From: Anaerolineales bacterium
Lineage (GTDB): Bacteria; Chloroflexota; Anaerolineae; Anaerolineales; JABWBV01
Length of the DNA stretch: 64,000 nt
Assembly: GCA_020634875.1 (NCBI GenBank)
Contig: JACKAX010000018.1
Span: 1 to 64,000 of the forward strand
Reading direction: 5' to 3'
The notes under the pieces are model-generated. The model was not told where the DNA came from. It was given only the letters and a program-made list of their open reading frames with translations, and ran no database searches. Shown one piece after another: positions 31,842 through 41,187 of the stretch (position 1 is the stretch's first letter; the number at the start of each line of letters is the position of its first letter). The position numbers and the translations under genes were made by a program.

Positions 31842-32917
31842 TCACCTGCACCAACTGCCGCCACCCCTACCCCGACACCTCCCTCCCCTACAAATGCCCC
31901 GCGTGTGGCGGCATCTTTGACATGCCCACCCTCCCCGCCTTCGACCCCGCGCGGGTGGACGCGACCCAACCCGGAATATGGCGTTATCGCTACGCGTTTG
32001 GCCTGCCCGATGATGCCCATACCATCACCCTCGGTGAAGGAAACACCCCACTCGTGTATGCGGAAGCCTTTGGGAAACAAGTCGCCTTCAAACTCGAATC
32101 CCTCAACCCGACCGGCTCGCACAAAGATCGGGGTGTGACCCTCCTCGCGAGTTTTCTCCGCACCCGGAATGTGACCGAAGCGGTCGAAGACTCATCCGGC
32201 AACGCAGGGGCATCCTTCGCCGCCTATGCCACCCGCGCGGGCATCAAAGCGCGTGTCTTCATCCCTGACTACGCCTCCGGTCCCAAACGAAACCAGATCG
32301 CCGCATATGGAGCCGAACTCGTCCGCATTTTAGGTCGCCGCTCGGATGTTGCCGAAGCGGTGCGCCGCGCCGCCGATGAGGGTGCGGTGTATGCCAGTCA
32401 CGCGTACCTTCCCCAACTCCTCCCCGGGTTTGCCACCCTAGCTTACGAACTGGTCGAACAGTTGGGCAAAGCCCCCGGCACGGTCATCTGCCCTACCGGT
32501 CATGGCATTTTGCTCCTCGGCCTGGCACGCGGTTTTGACAATTTGAAAAAGGCGGGCGTGATCAGTATGGTGCCGCGGCTCGTGGGCGTGCAGGCGTTGA
32601 ACTGCGCGCCATTGTGGGCTGTATACAATCACGGCAGTTTGGATTGGGTCACGGAAGGGGAAACGGTGGCCGAGGGGGTTCGCGTCAGCCTCCCGATTCG
32701 GGGGGACGCGGTGATGACTGCGATCCAAAAAAGTCAGGGGATGTTGCTCGCCACGCCCGAAGAAAGCATTCTTTCTGGACGAAACGAACTCGCCCAGCGC
32801 GGGTTTTATGTAGAGCCGACTTCCGCCATCGTGTGGGATGCGCTCGGCCAAATCATTCACCAAGCCCCGGAACCGGTAGTCGTTATCCTAACTGGTTCGG
32901 GTCTAAAAAGCCTTTGA
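31838..32917 (+). CDS. thrC: Threonine synthase with N-terminal zinc ribbon
   Basis: 359 residues. Converts O-phosphohomoserine to threonine with pyridoxal phosphate. A rubredoxin-like ribbon (CTNCRHPYP and CPACGGIF) opens the protein. The cofactor lysine is Lys96 in NPTGSHKDRG, SSGNAGASFAAYA binds the phosphate region and GHGILLLGLARGF replaces the usual glycine-rich GxG loop. Length fits the short bacterial and archaeal class. A related lyase or desaturase of the same fold cannot be excluded because the phosphate-binding loop is odd. It is coupled to the membrane protein before it and followed by a repeat. Confidence 0.85.
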   Translation: MITCTNCRHPYPDTSLPYKCPACGGIFDMPTLPAFDPARVDATQPGIWRYRYAFGLPDDAHTITLGEGNTPLVYAEAFGKQVAFKLESLNPTGSHKDRGVTLLASFLRTRNVTEAVEDSSGNAGASFAAYATRAGIKARVFIPDYASGPKRNQIAAYGAELVRILGRRSDVAEAVRRAADEGAVYASHAYLPQLLPGFATLAYELVEQLGKAPGTVICPTGHGILLLGLARGFDNLKKAGVISMVPRLVGVQALNCAPLWAVYNHGSLDWVTEGETVAEGVRVSLPIRGDAVMTAIQKSQGMLLATPEESILSGRNELAQRGFYVEPTSAIVWDALGQIIHQAPEPVVVILTGSGLKSL

Positions 32918-32985
32918 GTGATAAGTGATGAAGTGACTCACTTGTCACTTCATCACTTTATCACGTATTACTTTATTACTTTCTC
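32918..32985. repeat. Second GTGATAA / TTATCAC repeat, between thrC and fabF
   Basis: GTGATAAGTGATGAAGTGAC pairs with GTCACTTCATCACTTTATCAC and trails off into TTACTTTATTAC words. Same family as 3752-3820. It begins exactly after the thrC stop codon. Confidence 0.9.
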
Positions 32986-32996
32986 ACGGAGTCACT

Positions 32997-34226
32997 ATGC
33001 CCGAAAAAGTCGTCATCACCGGTTTAGGCGCGATTACACCACTTGGCCACAATGTCAAAGATACCTGGGATGCCCTAAAGAAGGGCAAATCCGGCATTGG
33101 GCCAATCACGCTCTTTGACACCACTGATTACATGGTGAAATATGCTTGTGAAGTCAAAAACTTCAATCCTGACGATCACATGCCCTCCAAAGAAGCCCGT
33201 CGCCGTGACCGATTTGAACAGTTTGCCCTGGTTGCGGCAATGGAAGCGCTCAAAGATTCGGGGTTGCAAATCACTGAAGATAATGCCGGACGGATTGGGA
33301 TCGTGATCTCCGCCGCCATTGGGGGGTTTGAAACGATCCAGGATGCCGCATTCACGATCAAAGAAAGCGGCCCGCGCAAACTTAGTCCGTATATCATCCC
33401 TAAAGTGATGCCGAATGGGGCTTCAGGGATGATTGGAATTGAAACCGGGGCAAAAGGGCCGTCGTTTTCTGTCGCTTCGGCGTGCGCGTCGGGAGCGGAT
33501 GGGATTGGCACAGCGTGGATGATGATCCGCGCGGGCGTGATTGATGCCGCGGTTACCGGGGCCTCGGACGCGACCATTATCCCTATCGGGGTGGGTTCGT
33601 TCGACCGTCTAGGGGCAATGACCCGCCAGACTTCGGGGGTCCCTCAACCGTTTGACCGCGACCGGGATGGGCTGGTGATGGGGGAAGGGTCCGCCGTGTT
33701 GGTCATCGAAAGGGAAAGCCACGCGCGGGCACGGGGCGCGACCATTTACGCGGAACTGGCGGGGTACGCGTCCACTGCGGATGCGTTCCACGTCACGGCT
33801 CCCGCGGAAAACGGGGCGGGCGGTGCGGCGGCAATGCGTTACGCCCTCAATTCCGGGGGCATCAACCCTGATGAAGTCGGGTACATCAGCGCGCACGGCA
33901 CGGCTACGCCTCTTAATGACTTATCTGAGACGCGGGCGATCAAAGCAGCGTTTGGCAAACAGGCCTATAACATCCCCATTTCGTCCACTAAATCTATGAC
34001 CGGACACATGATGGGTACGACTGGCGCGCTGGAAGCGATCATTTGTAGCCTGTCTATCCGCGAAGGGGTTTTGCCGCCCACCATCAACTATCACACTCCA
34101 GACCCGGAATGTGATCTCGACTACATTCCCAATGAAGCACGTGAGACAAAAATAAGTATCGCGATTAGCAATGCGTTTGGATTTGGCGGTCATAACGCGG
34201 TGTTGGCGATACGCGAATATAAATAA
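32997..34226 (+). CDS. fabF: 3-oxoacyl-[acyl-carrier-protein] synthase II
   Basis: 409 residues, standard for FabF. Elongates acyl chains with malonyl-ACP. Catalytic triad: Cys163 (VASACASGADG), His300 (SAHGTATPLND) and His337 (TKSMTGHMMG, with Lys332). Typical N-terminus VVITGLGAITPLGHNV and C-terminus ISNAFGFGGHNAVLAI. CGGAG lies five bases before the ATG. No acpP, fabD or fabG is adjacent, so it is an isolated copy, read after thrC through a repeat. Confidence 0.95.
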   Translation: MPEKVVITGLGAITPLGHNVKDTWDALKKGKSGIGPITLFDTTDYMVKYACEVKNFNPDDHMPSKEARRRDRFEQFALVAAMEALKDSGLQITEDNAGRIGIVISAAIGGFETIQDAAFTIKESGPRKLSPYIIPKVMPNGASGMIGIETGAKGPSFSVASACASGADGIGTAWMMIRAGVIDAAVTGASDATIIPIGVGSFDRLGAMTRQTSGVPQPFDRDRDGLVMGEGSAVLVIERESHARARGATIYAELAGYASTADAFHVTAPAENGAGGAAAMRYALNSGGINPDEVGYISAHGTATPLNDLSETRAIKAAFGKQAYNIPISSTKSMTGHMMGTTGALEAIICSLSIREGVLPPTINYHTPDPECDLDYIPNEARETKISIAISNAFGFGGHNAVLAIREYK

Positions 34227-34238
34227 ACTACATAGCAG

Positions 34239-34295
34239 GCCTGGAAAAAGGATGAGAACAGGATATACAGCTCCTACCCATCCTTGTTTTCAGGC
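34239..34295. terminator. Long hairpin after fabF
   Basis: GCCTGGAAAAAGGATG pairs with CATCCTTGTTTTCAGGC around a 24-base loop. No T-run follows, so it may be an RNA-stability element rather than a terminator. Confidence 0.55.
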
Positions 34296-34325
34296 TAATC
34301 GCTACCCTGAAGGAGGAGTTCTACG

Positions 34326-34898
34326 ATGCCAAAATCACTCTGGTTCCTCGTTTTATTTGCTATAGCGTTCGGCCTTGTGGCCTGCGATTCGATTCCGGGA
34401 TTTCAACCCACTGCGACTGTAATTCCCACCACAACGCTAACCGCAACCCTTACGGCCACATTAACTCCAACAGCAACCTTCACATCCACGCCCACCGCGA
34501 CCAAAACGGCTACCCTAACACCTTCTCCCACTTCAACAAAAACCCCAACGCCAACTTCGATTACACCTACTCCTGAACCAACCGATGCTCTCCCATCTGG
34601 GACTCCTGTGACGGTATGGCATCACCTCCCAATCATGCCAGGGGCCATTGCCGCGGAAGAGATGGGAGATCGAGGATACGAATATATCATAGCGGTCGGC
34701 CAGGATGATGTTTTAGATTTCTACCTTCAAAAACTCCCTATGAGTGGTTGGGCCATTGATTTTGTCACTCCAAACGACAAGGGGGGGTATATTATCTATC
34801 GTCAGAATTATCTTGATTTTATTTATTTTTATGAAAGCGATGGTGTGACCCATATCGTAATATTTTTGTCTACGGCAAGTCCTTCATTAGTTCCTTAG
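34326..34898 (+). CDS. Lipoprotein with Thr/Pro linker
   Basis: 190 residues; GGAGGAG precedes the ATG. The lipobox is AFGLVAC, so Cys20 is likely acylated. A linker of about 60 Thr/Ala/Pro residues follows, then a compact domain of about 95 residues (VTVWHHLPIMPGAIAAEEMG, GYEYIIAVGQDDVLDFYLQK, GGYIIYRQNYLDFIYF). The domain pattern, a small alpha/beta unit acting on single-position strings, resembles none I can name with certainty. Anchored to the outer face of the membrane; role unknown. Confidence 0.75.
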   Translation: MPKSLWFLVLFAIAFGLVACDSIPGFQPTATVIPTTTLTATLTATLTPTATFTSTPTATKTATLTPSPTSTKTPTPTSITPTPEPTDALPSGTPVTVWHHLPIMPGAIAAEEMGDRGYEYIIAVGQDDVLDFYLQKLPMSGWAIDFVTPNDKGGYIIYRQNYLDFIYFYESDGVTHIVIFLSTASPSLVP

Positions 34899-34925
34899 GA
34901 ACTGTTTAGATGGAGCGTTGTTATG

Positions 34926-34957
34926 TTTCCAGCATCCTAAGCGGAGAGGGAAATGTC
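34926..34957. repeat. Half copy of the AGCATCCTGAGCGGAG repeat
   Basis: AGCATCCTAAGCGGAGAGGG matches the arm of the second copy at 953-985. Intergenic, in the stretch after the lipoprotein gene. Confidence 0.7.
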
Positions 34958-34998
34958 TCAACCTTCATCAGAATACTACCGACAAAACAAATAATCAT

Positions 34999-35036
34999 CC
35001 TGATCAAAAGCCACCTGTTTTGATCAGGTCAGTTTT
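34999..35036 (+). terminator. Terminator after the lipoprotein gene
   Basis: CCTGATCAAAA pairs with TTTTGATCAGG, followed by TCAGTTTTT. It separates the lipoprotein gene from the rnc leader. Confidence 0.85.
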
Positions 35037-35079
35037 TCAATCCTTACGGTAAAATACCCACCTATCAAAAACCGAACAC

Positions 35080-35211
35080 CAGGGTATTGTAACCATTGTT
35101 TGACGGGTGTTTGTTCTGCTTTCGGCCAAAGGGCACTTTTGAGAAAAGCGCCTTTTTGCGGGACTCTTCTTGAGCAGAACAAATGCATTTCAAACCTGGG
35201 GGTTTACCCTG
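35080..35211 (+). ncRNA. Candidate structured RNA or leader upstream of rnc
   Basis: Successive segments pair in register: CAGGGT 35080-35085 with ACCCTG 35206-35211; GTTTGA 35098-35103 with TCAAAC 35190-35195; TTTGTTCTGC 35110-35119 with GCAGAACAAA 35174-35183; and an inner stem-loop at 35128-35155 (AAAGG/CCTTT, then CTTTTGAGAAAAG). The whole is one long interrupted hairpin of about 130 bases with a TAAAAT box at 35050-35055. It could be a 6S-like RNA, a leader regulating rnc or a degraded mobile end. The rest of the 359-base gap 34899-35257 holds the half repeat and terminator listed separately. Confidence 0.35.
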
Positions 35212-35257
35212 AGTTCATACCGATGTGCCACACGCCTGACACATCAAGGAGCTTAAT

Positions 35258-35971
35258 ATGGAACCTGCTCAGGGTTATCCTGTTGAATCACCTGCTAATT
35301 TTGCCCACCGAAACAATCTTCCCTTCAAAGATATTTCCTACCTTTCACGCGCGCTGACCCACCGCTCATATATGAACGAAAACACGGATGCGGTAGAAGA
35401 TAACGAACGCCTGGAATTTCTGGGCGATGCCGTGCTGGATTTTCTCGTTGCGGCGTGGTTATACAACCGGTATCCCGAAATGAATGAGGGGGTCCTCACT
35501 AGCTATCGCTCAGCACTGGTGGGCGGGCCGCAACTGGCTGCCTTCGGACACCAGTGGAATGTTGGCGGAGCGATGCGGTTGGGGCGTGGTGAAGATGAAG
35601 GGGGGGGGCGCAAACGCGAGCGATTGGTATCCAGCACATATGAAGCCATCATCGGTGCGCTGTATCTGGATGCCGGGCTGGATGTCGTGAAAACCATCGT
35701 CTACCCTATGCTCGAACCCGCTATCGAACAAATCGTCGCCAAAAACAACGATCAGGACCCCAAGAGTCGTTTACAGGAATGGTCGCAATCGCATGGAATG
35801 GGCATCCCCCATTACCGGCAAGTTTCTGTCAGTGGCCCTGATCACGACCGGAAATTTGAATTTGAAGTGACCATCAACGGGCAAGTCTACGGGCGCGGCA
35901 CCGGCTCCAGCAAACACGCGGCAAGCAAAGACGCCGCACGAAACGCCCTGATTTCGTTAGGGCTGGAATAA
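35258..35971 (+). CDS. rnc: Ribonuclease III
   Basis: 237 residues; AAGGAG precedes the ATG. Cuts double-stranded RNA, including rRNA precursors. The signature NERLEFLGDAVLDFL carries catalytic Glu53 and Asp57; a second acid pair is in YEAIIGALYLDAG. A dsRNA-binding domain forms the C-terminus (KSRLQEWSQSHGMGIPHYRQ ... GTGSSKHAASKDAARNAL). Length is normal. It is followed one base later by smc, the common rnc-smc order. Confidence 0.95.
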   Translation: MEPAQGYPVESPANFAHRNNLPFKDISYLSRALTHRSYMNENTDAVEDNERLEFLGDAVLDFLVAAWLYNRYPEMNEGVLTSYRSALVGGPQLAAFGHQWNVGGAMRLGRGEDEGGGRKRERLVSSTYEAIIGALYLDAGLDVVKTIVYPMLEPAIEQIVAKNNDQDPKSRLQEWSQSHGMGIPHYRQVSVSGPDHDRKFEFEVTINGQVYGRGTGSSKHAASKDAARNALISLGLE

Positions 35972-35972
35972 T

Positions 35973-38900
35973 ATGCGCTTAAAGTCTCTCGAACTATCGG
36001 GTTACAAAACCTTCGCCAATAAATCCCTGTTTGAATTCGCCGGAACCATTACCGCCATCGTCGGGCCGAATGGATCGGGGAAGTCGAACATTGTGGATTC
36101 GCTCCGGTGGGTGTTGGGAGAACAGTCGTTTTCCCTGCTCCGGGGGCGGAAAACGATTGACATGATCTTCTCCGGTTCGGAACACCGGCCCCGCGCGGGG
36201 ATGGCGTCCGCGACCGTGATGTTCAACAACGAGGACAACTGGCTCCCGATTGATTTCACCGAAGTCAGCATCGCCCGCCGTGCCTACCGGGATGGGGACA
36301 ACGAATATCTACTCAACGGGCAAAAAGTGCGGCTCAAAGATGTTTCGGAAATTCTCGGCACGTCGGGACTGGCTGAACGCACGTACACCATCGTCGGGCA
36401 GGGGTTGATTGACACCGCGCTCTCCCTCAAAGCGGACGAACGGCGCAAACTCTTTGAAGAAGCCGCGGGGATCGGCCTGTACCGCTCCCGCCGCGAGGAA
36501 GCCCTCCGCCGCCTCGACACGACCCAACGCAACCTCGAACGGGTCGCCGATATTCTCGAAGAACTCAAACCCCGTCTGCGAAGTCTCGAACGGCAAGCCC
36601 GCCGCGCCCAGGAATACGAGCAGGTCAAAGCGGATTTGCAAGTGATGTTGCGCGAGTGGTATGGCTATCACTGGCACCACGCCCAACGCGAGTTAAAAGC
36701 CGCCCGCGAAACCGCCGCCCGCCAGGAAACGATCCTGATGAAAGCTCGCGAGGATCACGCCAAACTCGAAGCGGAAATGGCAACCTTGCGCGATAGCCTT
36801 TACCGCGTCCGTGCCCGCCTCAATTCCTGGCACCGCGAATCGGCTCAACTCCACGACCGCCGCGAGCAACTCAGCCGGGAACTCGCCGTCTCTGCCGAAC
36901 GCCAGCACGCGGTCGAAGAGCGCTTCAGCACGCTCACGCAAACGGTCAATCGGCAGGAAGAAGAACTCGTTCTCCTGCAAGACCGGCTCAAACAAGCCAC
37001 CCGCGAAACCGATCAAGCCCAAAAACAGCACGTCGAAGCCAACCAGCAATTGCAGGAAGTCCGCGCCGCCCTTCAAACCCGCCAAAGGGAACGCCAACAA
37101 GCCGAACGCGCCCTCGAAGACGCCCGTCAAAATCATGCCCGGCTCACCAATCGGCTCGCCAGCCTCACCGCTCGCCAGACCGAACTCGAAACCCGGCTCG
37201 AAAGCCAGCGTGCCTCCCTCGCCGCCGCCGATCAGACCCTGCAAGAAGCCGCCCGTGCCATCAAAACCGCCGAGGCAAATCTGGAAAAAGCCGCCGCCCG
37301 CGTCCAGCAAACGCAAACTGCCCGCGCGAACGCCCAACGAGAACTGCAAACCCATCGCGACCAACTCTCTGCCCTCGAAAAAACTCGCCAGCAAACGCAG
37401 GAAACCCTGTCCCAACACCGCACACAAGTTGCCCGCCTGCAAGCCCAAATGGATGTGCTCGATCAAGCCGAAAACGCCCTCACCGGATACGCCGAAGGCG
37501 CGCGGCAACTGCTTCAATCCGTGCGAAAAGAAAAACTCCCTGGCACCCGCGGGGCACTCAGCAGCCATCTCGAAATCCCCGCCGAACTGGAAACCGCCAT
37601 CGCTGCCGCATTGGGGGATGATGTCGAAGGCCTCCTGCTCGAACCGAACACCTCCCCCGAAACGGTGCTGAAACTCCTGGAAAAAATCCCGGCCCGCGCG
37701 GCGGTGCTGCCGCTCGATCAATTGGCCCCTACCCCACCGCTTCCCGCGCCGCCAGACGCGTTGGGCAACGCCGCCGACCTGGTGCGCGTCCCCGCCGAAC
37801 TGCGCCCCGTGTTGGATGTTTTACTGGGCCAGACGTGGGTGGTCCGCGACCGCGCGGGGGCCAGAACCCTGATCAATTCCGGTCCGCCTGCGGGGGTCCG
37901 CATCGTCACCCTCGCGGGGGAGCTGTTCCGCGCGGACGGGCCGATCCGCGCGGGGGCTGGTGCCGTTTCGGGCACGATCAGTCGTCCGCGCCAGCGCCGG
38001 GAATTGTTGGCAAAGTTGGAATCCGCGCGAGGGCAGGTATCCGAAGCCGAAAAACAATTGCAAGGGGTGGAAACGGAATTACGCGAAATTCGCAATCAGG
38101 AAGGACCAAAAATCGAGGCCGTGCGAAGGGCACAACGGGAAGAGGAAAGTGCTCGCGCCGGGGAGCGCGAGGCTCGTTCCGCCATCGAAGCCGCCCGCAA
38201 ACAACATGATTGGCAAGCGGCGCAACGGCAAAAGGTTGAAAAAGAAATCATCCAGGCTGAAGCCAGTTATCGGCAAGCCGCGCAGGAACTCGCTCAAGTG
38301 GACGGGGAATTGGCAAAGGCTGGCGAGGCCGTGCGGACTACGCGGGAAACGCTCGCCGGGTTGGTGCTGGACGATTTACAGACGCAGGTGGCGCATTGGA
38401 ACACGCAAGCTGCAGTCGCCGCACAACGGGTGGATCAGTTACAAAATCGAAGTAAGGAACGTAAAACGGCGTTGGAAACCGCACAACGGAATGTGCGGGA
38501 GCAGCGTCAACGGTTGACAGGTTTTGAACAGGAACTCGAAAACCTGGACGCCGCGCGCAACCGTCTGCGCGAGGAGGAGGGCAAGGTCGGGGCGCAGATG
38601 GCCGCTTTGCAGGAAGTGATCCAGCCTGCCGAGAAGGAATTGGACGCGGGCGAAAAGGCGCAGGAAAAACTTCAAGCGCAGGAGACCGACGCCCGCCAAA
38701 CGTTGACCGTGGCCGAACGGCATCACACCCAGGCGCAAATCGGTTTAGCGCGCCAGCAGGAATCGCTGGAGACTCTGCGCCGCCGGATTGAGGATGATTT
38801 TGGGTTGGTGGCGTTTTCGTATGAGGAGGATGTTGCCGGGCCAACGCCGCTCCCCCTGAGCGGGATGGTGGAGACGTTGCCCGTCGTGCATCTGCTTTCC

Positions 38901-39572
38901 CCGGAATTGGAGGAAGCCCTTCAACGCCAGCGCGCCCAACTGCGCCGCATTGGGCCGATTAACCCGGACGCGCAACGGGAGCATGTTGAAGTGAAGGAGC
39001 GGGTGGAGTTTACGGTCACGCAAATGGCCGACTTGCAACAGGCGGACGAGGATATTCGGAAGGTAATCGCCGAACTCGATCAGTTGATGCAACGGGAGTT
39101 TTTGAAGACTTTTCACGCGGTGGCGGAGGAGTTTAAGGTGATTTTTGGGCGGTTATTCGGCGGGGGCACCGCACAATTGTCATTGACCAACCCCGAAGAT
39201 ATTACAAACACCGGCGTAGAAATTGAGGCCCGCCTGCCCGGTCGCCGAACCCAGGAGTTGTCCCTGCTCTCCGGGGGCGAACGGAGTCTAACCGCGAGTG
39301 CGCTCATTTTCTCCCTGTTGAAAGTCTCCCCGACCCCGTTCTGTGTGCTGGACGAGGTGGATGCAATGTTGGACGAGGCAAACGTGCACCGTTTTGCCGA
39401 TCTGTTGCGCGAACTCAGTCAAAAAACGCAGTTCATCATCATCACCCACAACCGGAATACCGTGCAAGTAGCGGATACGATCTACGGCATCACGATGGGG
39501 CCAGATTCGACGAGCCAGGTGTTGAGTTTGAAACTCGATGAGGTGATGGAGCGGATGAAGGAGTTGAAGTAG
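35973..39572 (+). CDS. smc: Chromosome segregation ATPase SMC
   Basis: 1199 residues, normal for bacterial SMC. Walker A GPNGSGKSN near residue 32, long coiled coils at about 170-500 and 680-1010, hinge domain at about 515-670 (GTRGALSSHLEIPAELETAI). The C-terminal ABC signature LSGGERSLTASALIFSLLK is followed by Walker B CVLDEVDAMLDEAN. It loads on DNA with ScpA/ScpB to organise chromosomes; neither partner is in the window. ftsY, which follows smc in many bacteria, is replaced here by a convergent secreted-protein gene. Confidence 0.97.
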   Translation: MRLKSLELSGYKTFANKSLFEFAGTITAIVGPNGSGKSNIVDSLRWVLGEQSFSLLRGRKTIDMIFSGSEHRPRAGMASATVMFNNEDNWLPIDFTEVSIARRAYRDGDNEYLLNGQKVRLKDVSEILGTSGLAERTYTIVGQGLIDTALSLKADERRKLFEEAAGIGLYRSRREEALRRLDTTQRNLERVADILEELKPRLRSLERQARRAQEYEQVKADLQVMLREWYGYHWHHAQRELKAARETAARQETILMKAREDHAKLEAEMATLRDSLYRVRARLNSWHRESAQLHDRREQLSRELAVSAERQHAVEERFSTLTQTVNRQEEELVLLQDRLKQATRETDQAQKQHVEANQQLQEVRAALQTRQRERQQAERALEDARQNHARLTNRLASLTARQTELETRLESQRASLAAADQTLQEAARAIKTAEANLEKAAARVQQTQTARANAQRELQTHRDQLSALEKTRQQTQETLSQHRTQVARLQAQMDVLDQAENALTGYAEGARQLLQSVRKEKLPGTRGALSSHLEIPAELETAIAAALGDDVEGLLLEPNTSPETVLKLLEKIPARAAVLPLDQLAPTPPLPAPPDALGNAADLVRVPAELRPVLDVLLGQTWVVRDRAGARTLINSGPPAGVRIVTLAGELFRADGPIRAGAGAVSGTISRPRQRRELLAKLESARGQVSEAEKQLQGVETELREIRNQEGPKIEAVRRAQREEESARAGEREARSAIEAARKQHDWQAAQRQKVEKEIIQAEASYRQAAQELAQVDGELAKAGEAVRTTRETLAGLVLDDLQTQVAHWNTQAAVAAQRVDQLQNRSKERKTALETAQRNVREQRQRLTGFEQELENLDAARNRLREEEGKVGAQMAALQEVIQPAEKELDAGEKAQEKLQAQETDARQTLTVAERHHTQAQIGLARQQESLETLRRRIEDDFGLVAFSYEEDVAGPTPLPLSGMVETLPVVHLLSPELEEALQRQRAQLRRIGPINPDAQREHVEVKERVEFTVTQMADLQQADEDIRKVIAELDQLMQREFLKTFHAVAEEFKVIFGRLFGGGTAQLSLTNPEDITNTGVEIEARLPGRRTQELSLLSGGERSLTASALIFSLLKVSPTPFCVLDEVDAMLDEANVHRFADLLRELSQKTQFIIITHNRNTVQVADTIYGITMGPDSTSQVLSLKLDEVMERMKELK

Positions 39573-39577
39573 GGGCG

Positions 39578-40906
39578 TTATGGGGCGTAGCAGCGCACGT
39601 AAATTTGCCACTTTCCACTGCTATCATCGGCCCAGGCTAAGTAGAGGCTGCCATCGGGGGCGATGGCGAGGGATGGAGTCCCTTGAAAACCAGAAGTATG
39701 GTTGATCCCCCCACTGCTAGCAGAATCTACACCTACCTCCACCCAACTAGTGTCATTCCAGGCAAGAATGTAAATTCCTCGATTTTCGATGGTTTTATCA
39801 TTCCAGCTCACATAAGGAGTGCCGTCCGGGGCCAGTATGAGGGTAGCGAATGACGGTGACCCTAGACCGTTGTTGATTCCAACTCCACTTGCTGAGCCTT
39901 CCCCTACTTCCAACCAACTATTGCCATCTCGCCTCCGAATATAGATGCTACAATTGCCTCCTCCCCGATCACACTTAGTCCAGGAAACATAAAGGGTCCC
40001 ATCCAGAGCAATAGCCAAGGCAGGCGCCGATGAACTCCAGTAATCGTTACTAACACCACCCCCACTAGCTGAACCCTCTCCAGCCTCTACCCAATTACTA
40101 CCATTCCAGGCTCGAACATAAACATCACTACTCCAGTCGAAGAACTCCCGCCAAGCTACAAAGGGCGTACCATCAGGCGCTATCGCCAAAGATGGATACC
40201 ACGAATGCGTACTATTAGTGATCCCGCCACCAGAAGCAGGGTCTGTCCCTATATCCTTCCATTGGCTTCCATCCCAAGCCCGTACATATATGTGAGCAGT
40301 AAGGTTCCAGTAATTATCGGTTCCCCAGGCCACATATAACCTGCCATCGGGGGCAATAGCTAGAGAGGGTCCGTATGAAAAATCTGTCTGACTGATCCCA
40401 TCACCTGTTGCAGAACCATCCCCTACTTCATCCCAACTGTTGCCATGCCAGGCACGTATATAAACTTGGGAATCATCCCCATTATCGATCCATTCACTCC
40501 AGGCCACATAAATAGTACCATCAAGGGCAATGACTAAAGAGGGGCCGTATGACTCTCCAGCACTCTGGCTAATACCACCCCCACTCGCGGACCCAATCCC
40601 AACTTCATCCCAGGTAACGCCATTCCAGGCGAGAACGTATATTTCAAAATTCCCACTATTACTATCTGCCCAAGCAGTATAAAGCGTGCCATCGGGGGCA
40701 ATTGCGAGTGATGGGGTCTTCGCTTCTCCATTACTATAACTAATTCCTCCCCCACTGGCCGACCCTGCACCGACTTCTTCCCAGGAAGGGCTACGCATAA
40801 TAAGTGGTAGATAAATAAAATATCCGCTGCTTTTTACTTGAACATTAACTAATACTAATCCAATGAATGAAAGCATACCAACCATTAGTTTGAATCTATG
40901 TTTCAT
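39578..40906 (-). CDS. Secreted seven-repeat beta-propeller protein with LPLIMR motif near the N-terminus
   Basis: 442 residues; GGAGG precedes the ATG. A signal peptide (MVGMLSFIGLVLVNVQV) is followed at once by GYFIYLPLIMR (40793-40816), the motif other exported proteins carry at the C-terminus. The rest is seven units of about 55 residues: WxEVGxGSASGGGIS followed by PSLAIAPDGTLYxAWxD and IYVRAWNG. Seven blades imply a closed propeller, possibly binding sugar or protein. The last blade ends IYVRCYAP. The gene ends five bases from smc, convergent, and faces away from the LuxR-Kelch regulator. Confidence 0.85.
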   Translation of the reverse strand: MKHRFKLMVGMLSFIGLVLVNVQVKSSGYFIYLPLIMRSPSWEEVGAGSASGGGISYSNGEAKTPSLAIAPDGTLYTAWADSNSGNFEIYVLAWNGVTWDEVGIGSASGGGISQSAGESYGPSLVIALDGTIYVAWSEWIDNGDDSQVYIRAWHGNSWDEVGDGSATGDGISQTDFSYGPSLAIAPDGRLYVAWGTDNYWNLTAHIYVRAWDGSQWKDIGTDPASGGGITNSTHSWYPSLAIAPDGTPFVAWREFFDWSSDVYVRAWNGSNWVEAGEGSASGGGVSNDYWSSSAPALAIALDGTLYVSWTKCDRGGGNCSIYIRRRDGNSWLEVGEGSASGVGINNGLGSPSFATLILAPDGTPYVSWNDKTIENRGIYILAWNDTSWVEVGVDSASSGGINHTSGFQGTPSLAIAPDGSLYLAWADDSSGKWQIYVRCYAP

Positions 40907-41142
40907 GAATAACCTCCAATAGTATGTATTGAATCATTATACCGAATAAAATTCGTTACAAGAAATCCCCGTTTTCAAGGCCAATTTAATAGCGCATAAC
41001 CTCCAACGTGTAATACCTTAGATCAATTTATGATATGCTCAGAATTTTGACCTAAAATCTGCAAAAGTACGTGGCAGCTAGAACTAAAAAAGCCCCGGAG
41101 CCAAGGAGGTTGATTCTTCAACGAACTGATGGAGGTGATATA

Positions 41143-41187
41143 ATGCGCCCCGTTCTAAACCTACCGACACAATCTTTTTATGCCTGA
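41143..41187 (+). CDS. 14-residue leader peptide coupled to the LuxR-Kelch gene
   Basis: GGAGGTGATATAATG gives an ideal SD and start at 41143; the product MRPVLNLPTQSFYA ends at TGA 41185-41187. The regulator's ATG at 41180 lies inside this stop region (ATGCCTGA), and that ATG has no SD of its own. Reinitiation by the same ribosome is the simplest reading. No amino acid is strongly enriched, so attenuation by tRNA charge is not suggested. Too short for ordinary gene finders. Confidence 0.6.
   Translation: MRPVLNLPTQSFYA

Noticed and set aside
35080..35211. tRNA or signal-recognition RNA
   Set aside because: No cloverleaf, no CCA end or anticodon loop, and no SRP tetraloop motif; only an extended hairpin.
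36693..37721. 342-codon open frame antisense to smc
   Set aside because: Gly/Phe-rich shadow of coiled-coil codons; smc in the other frame is complete.
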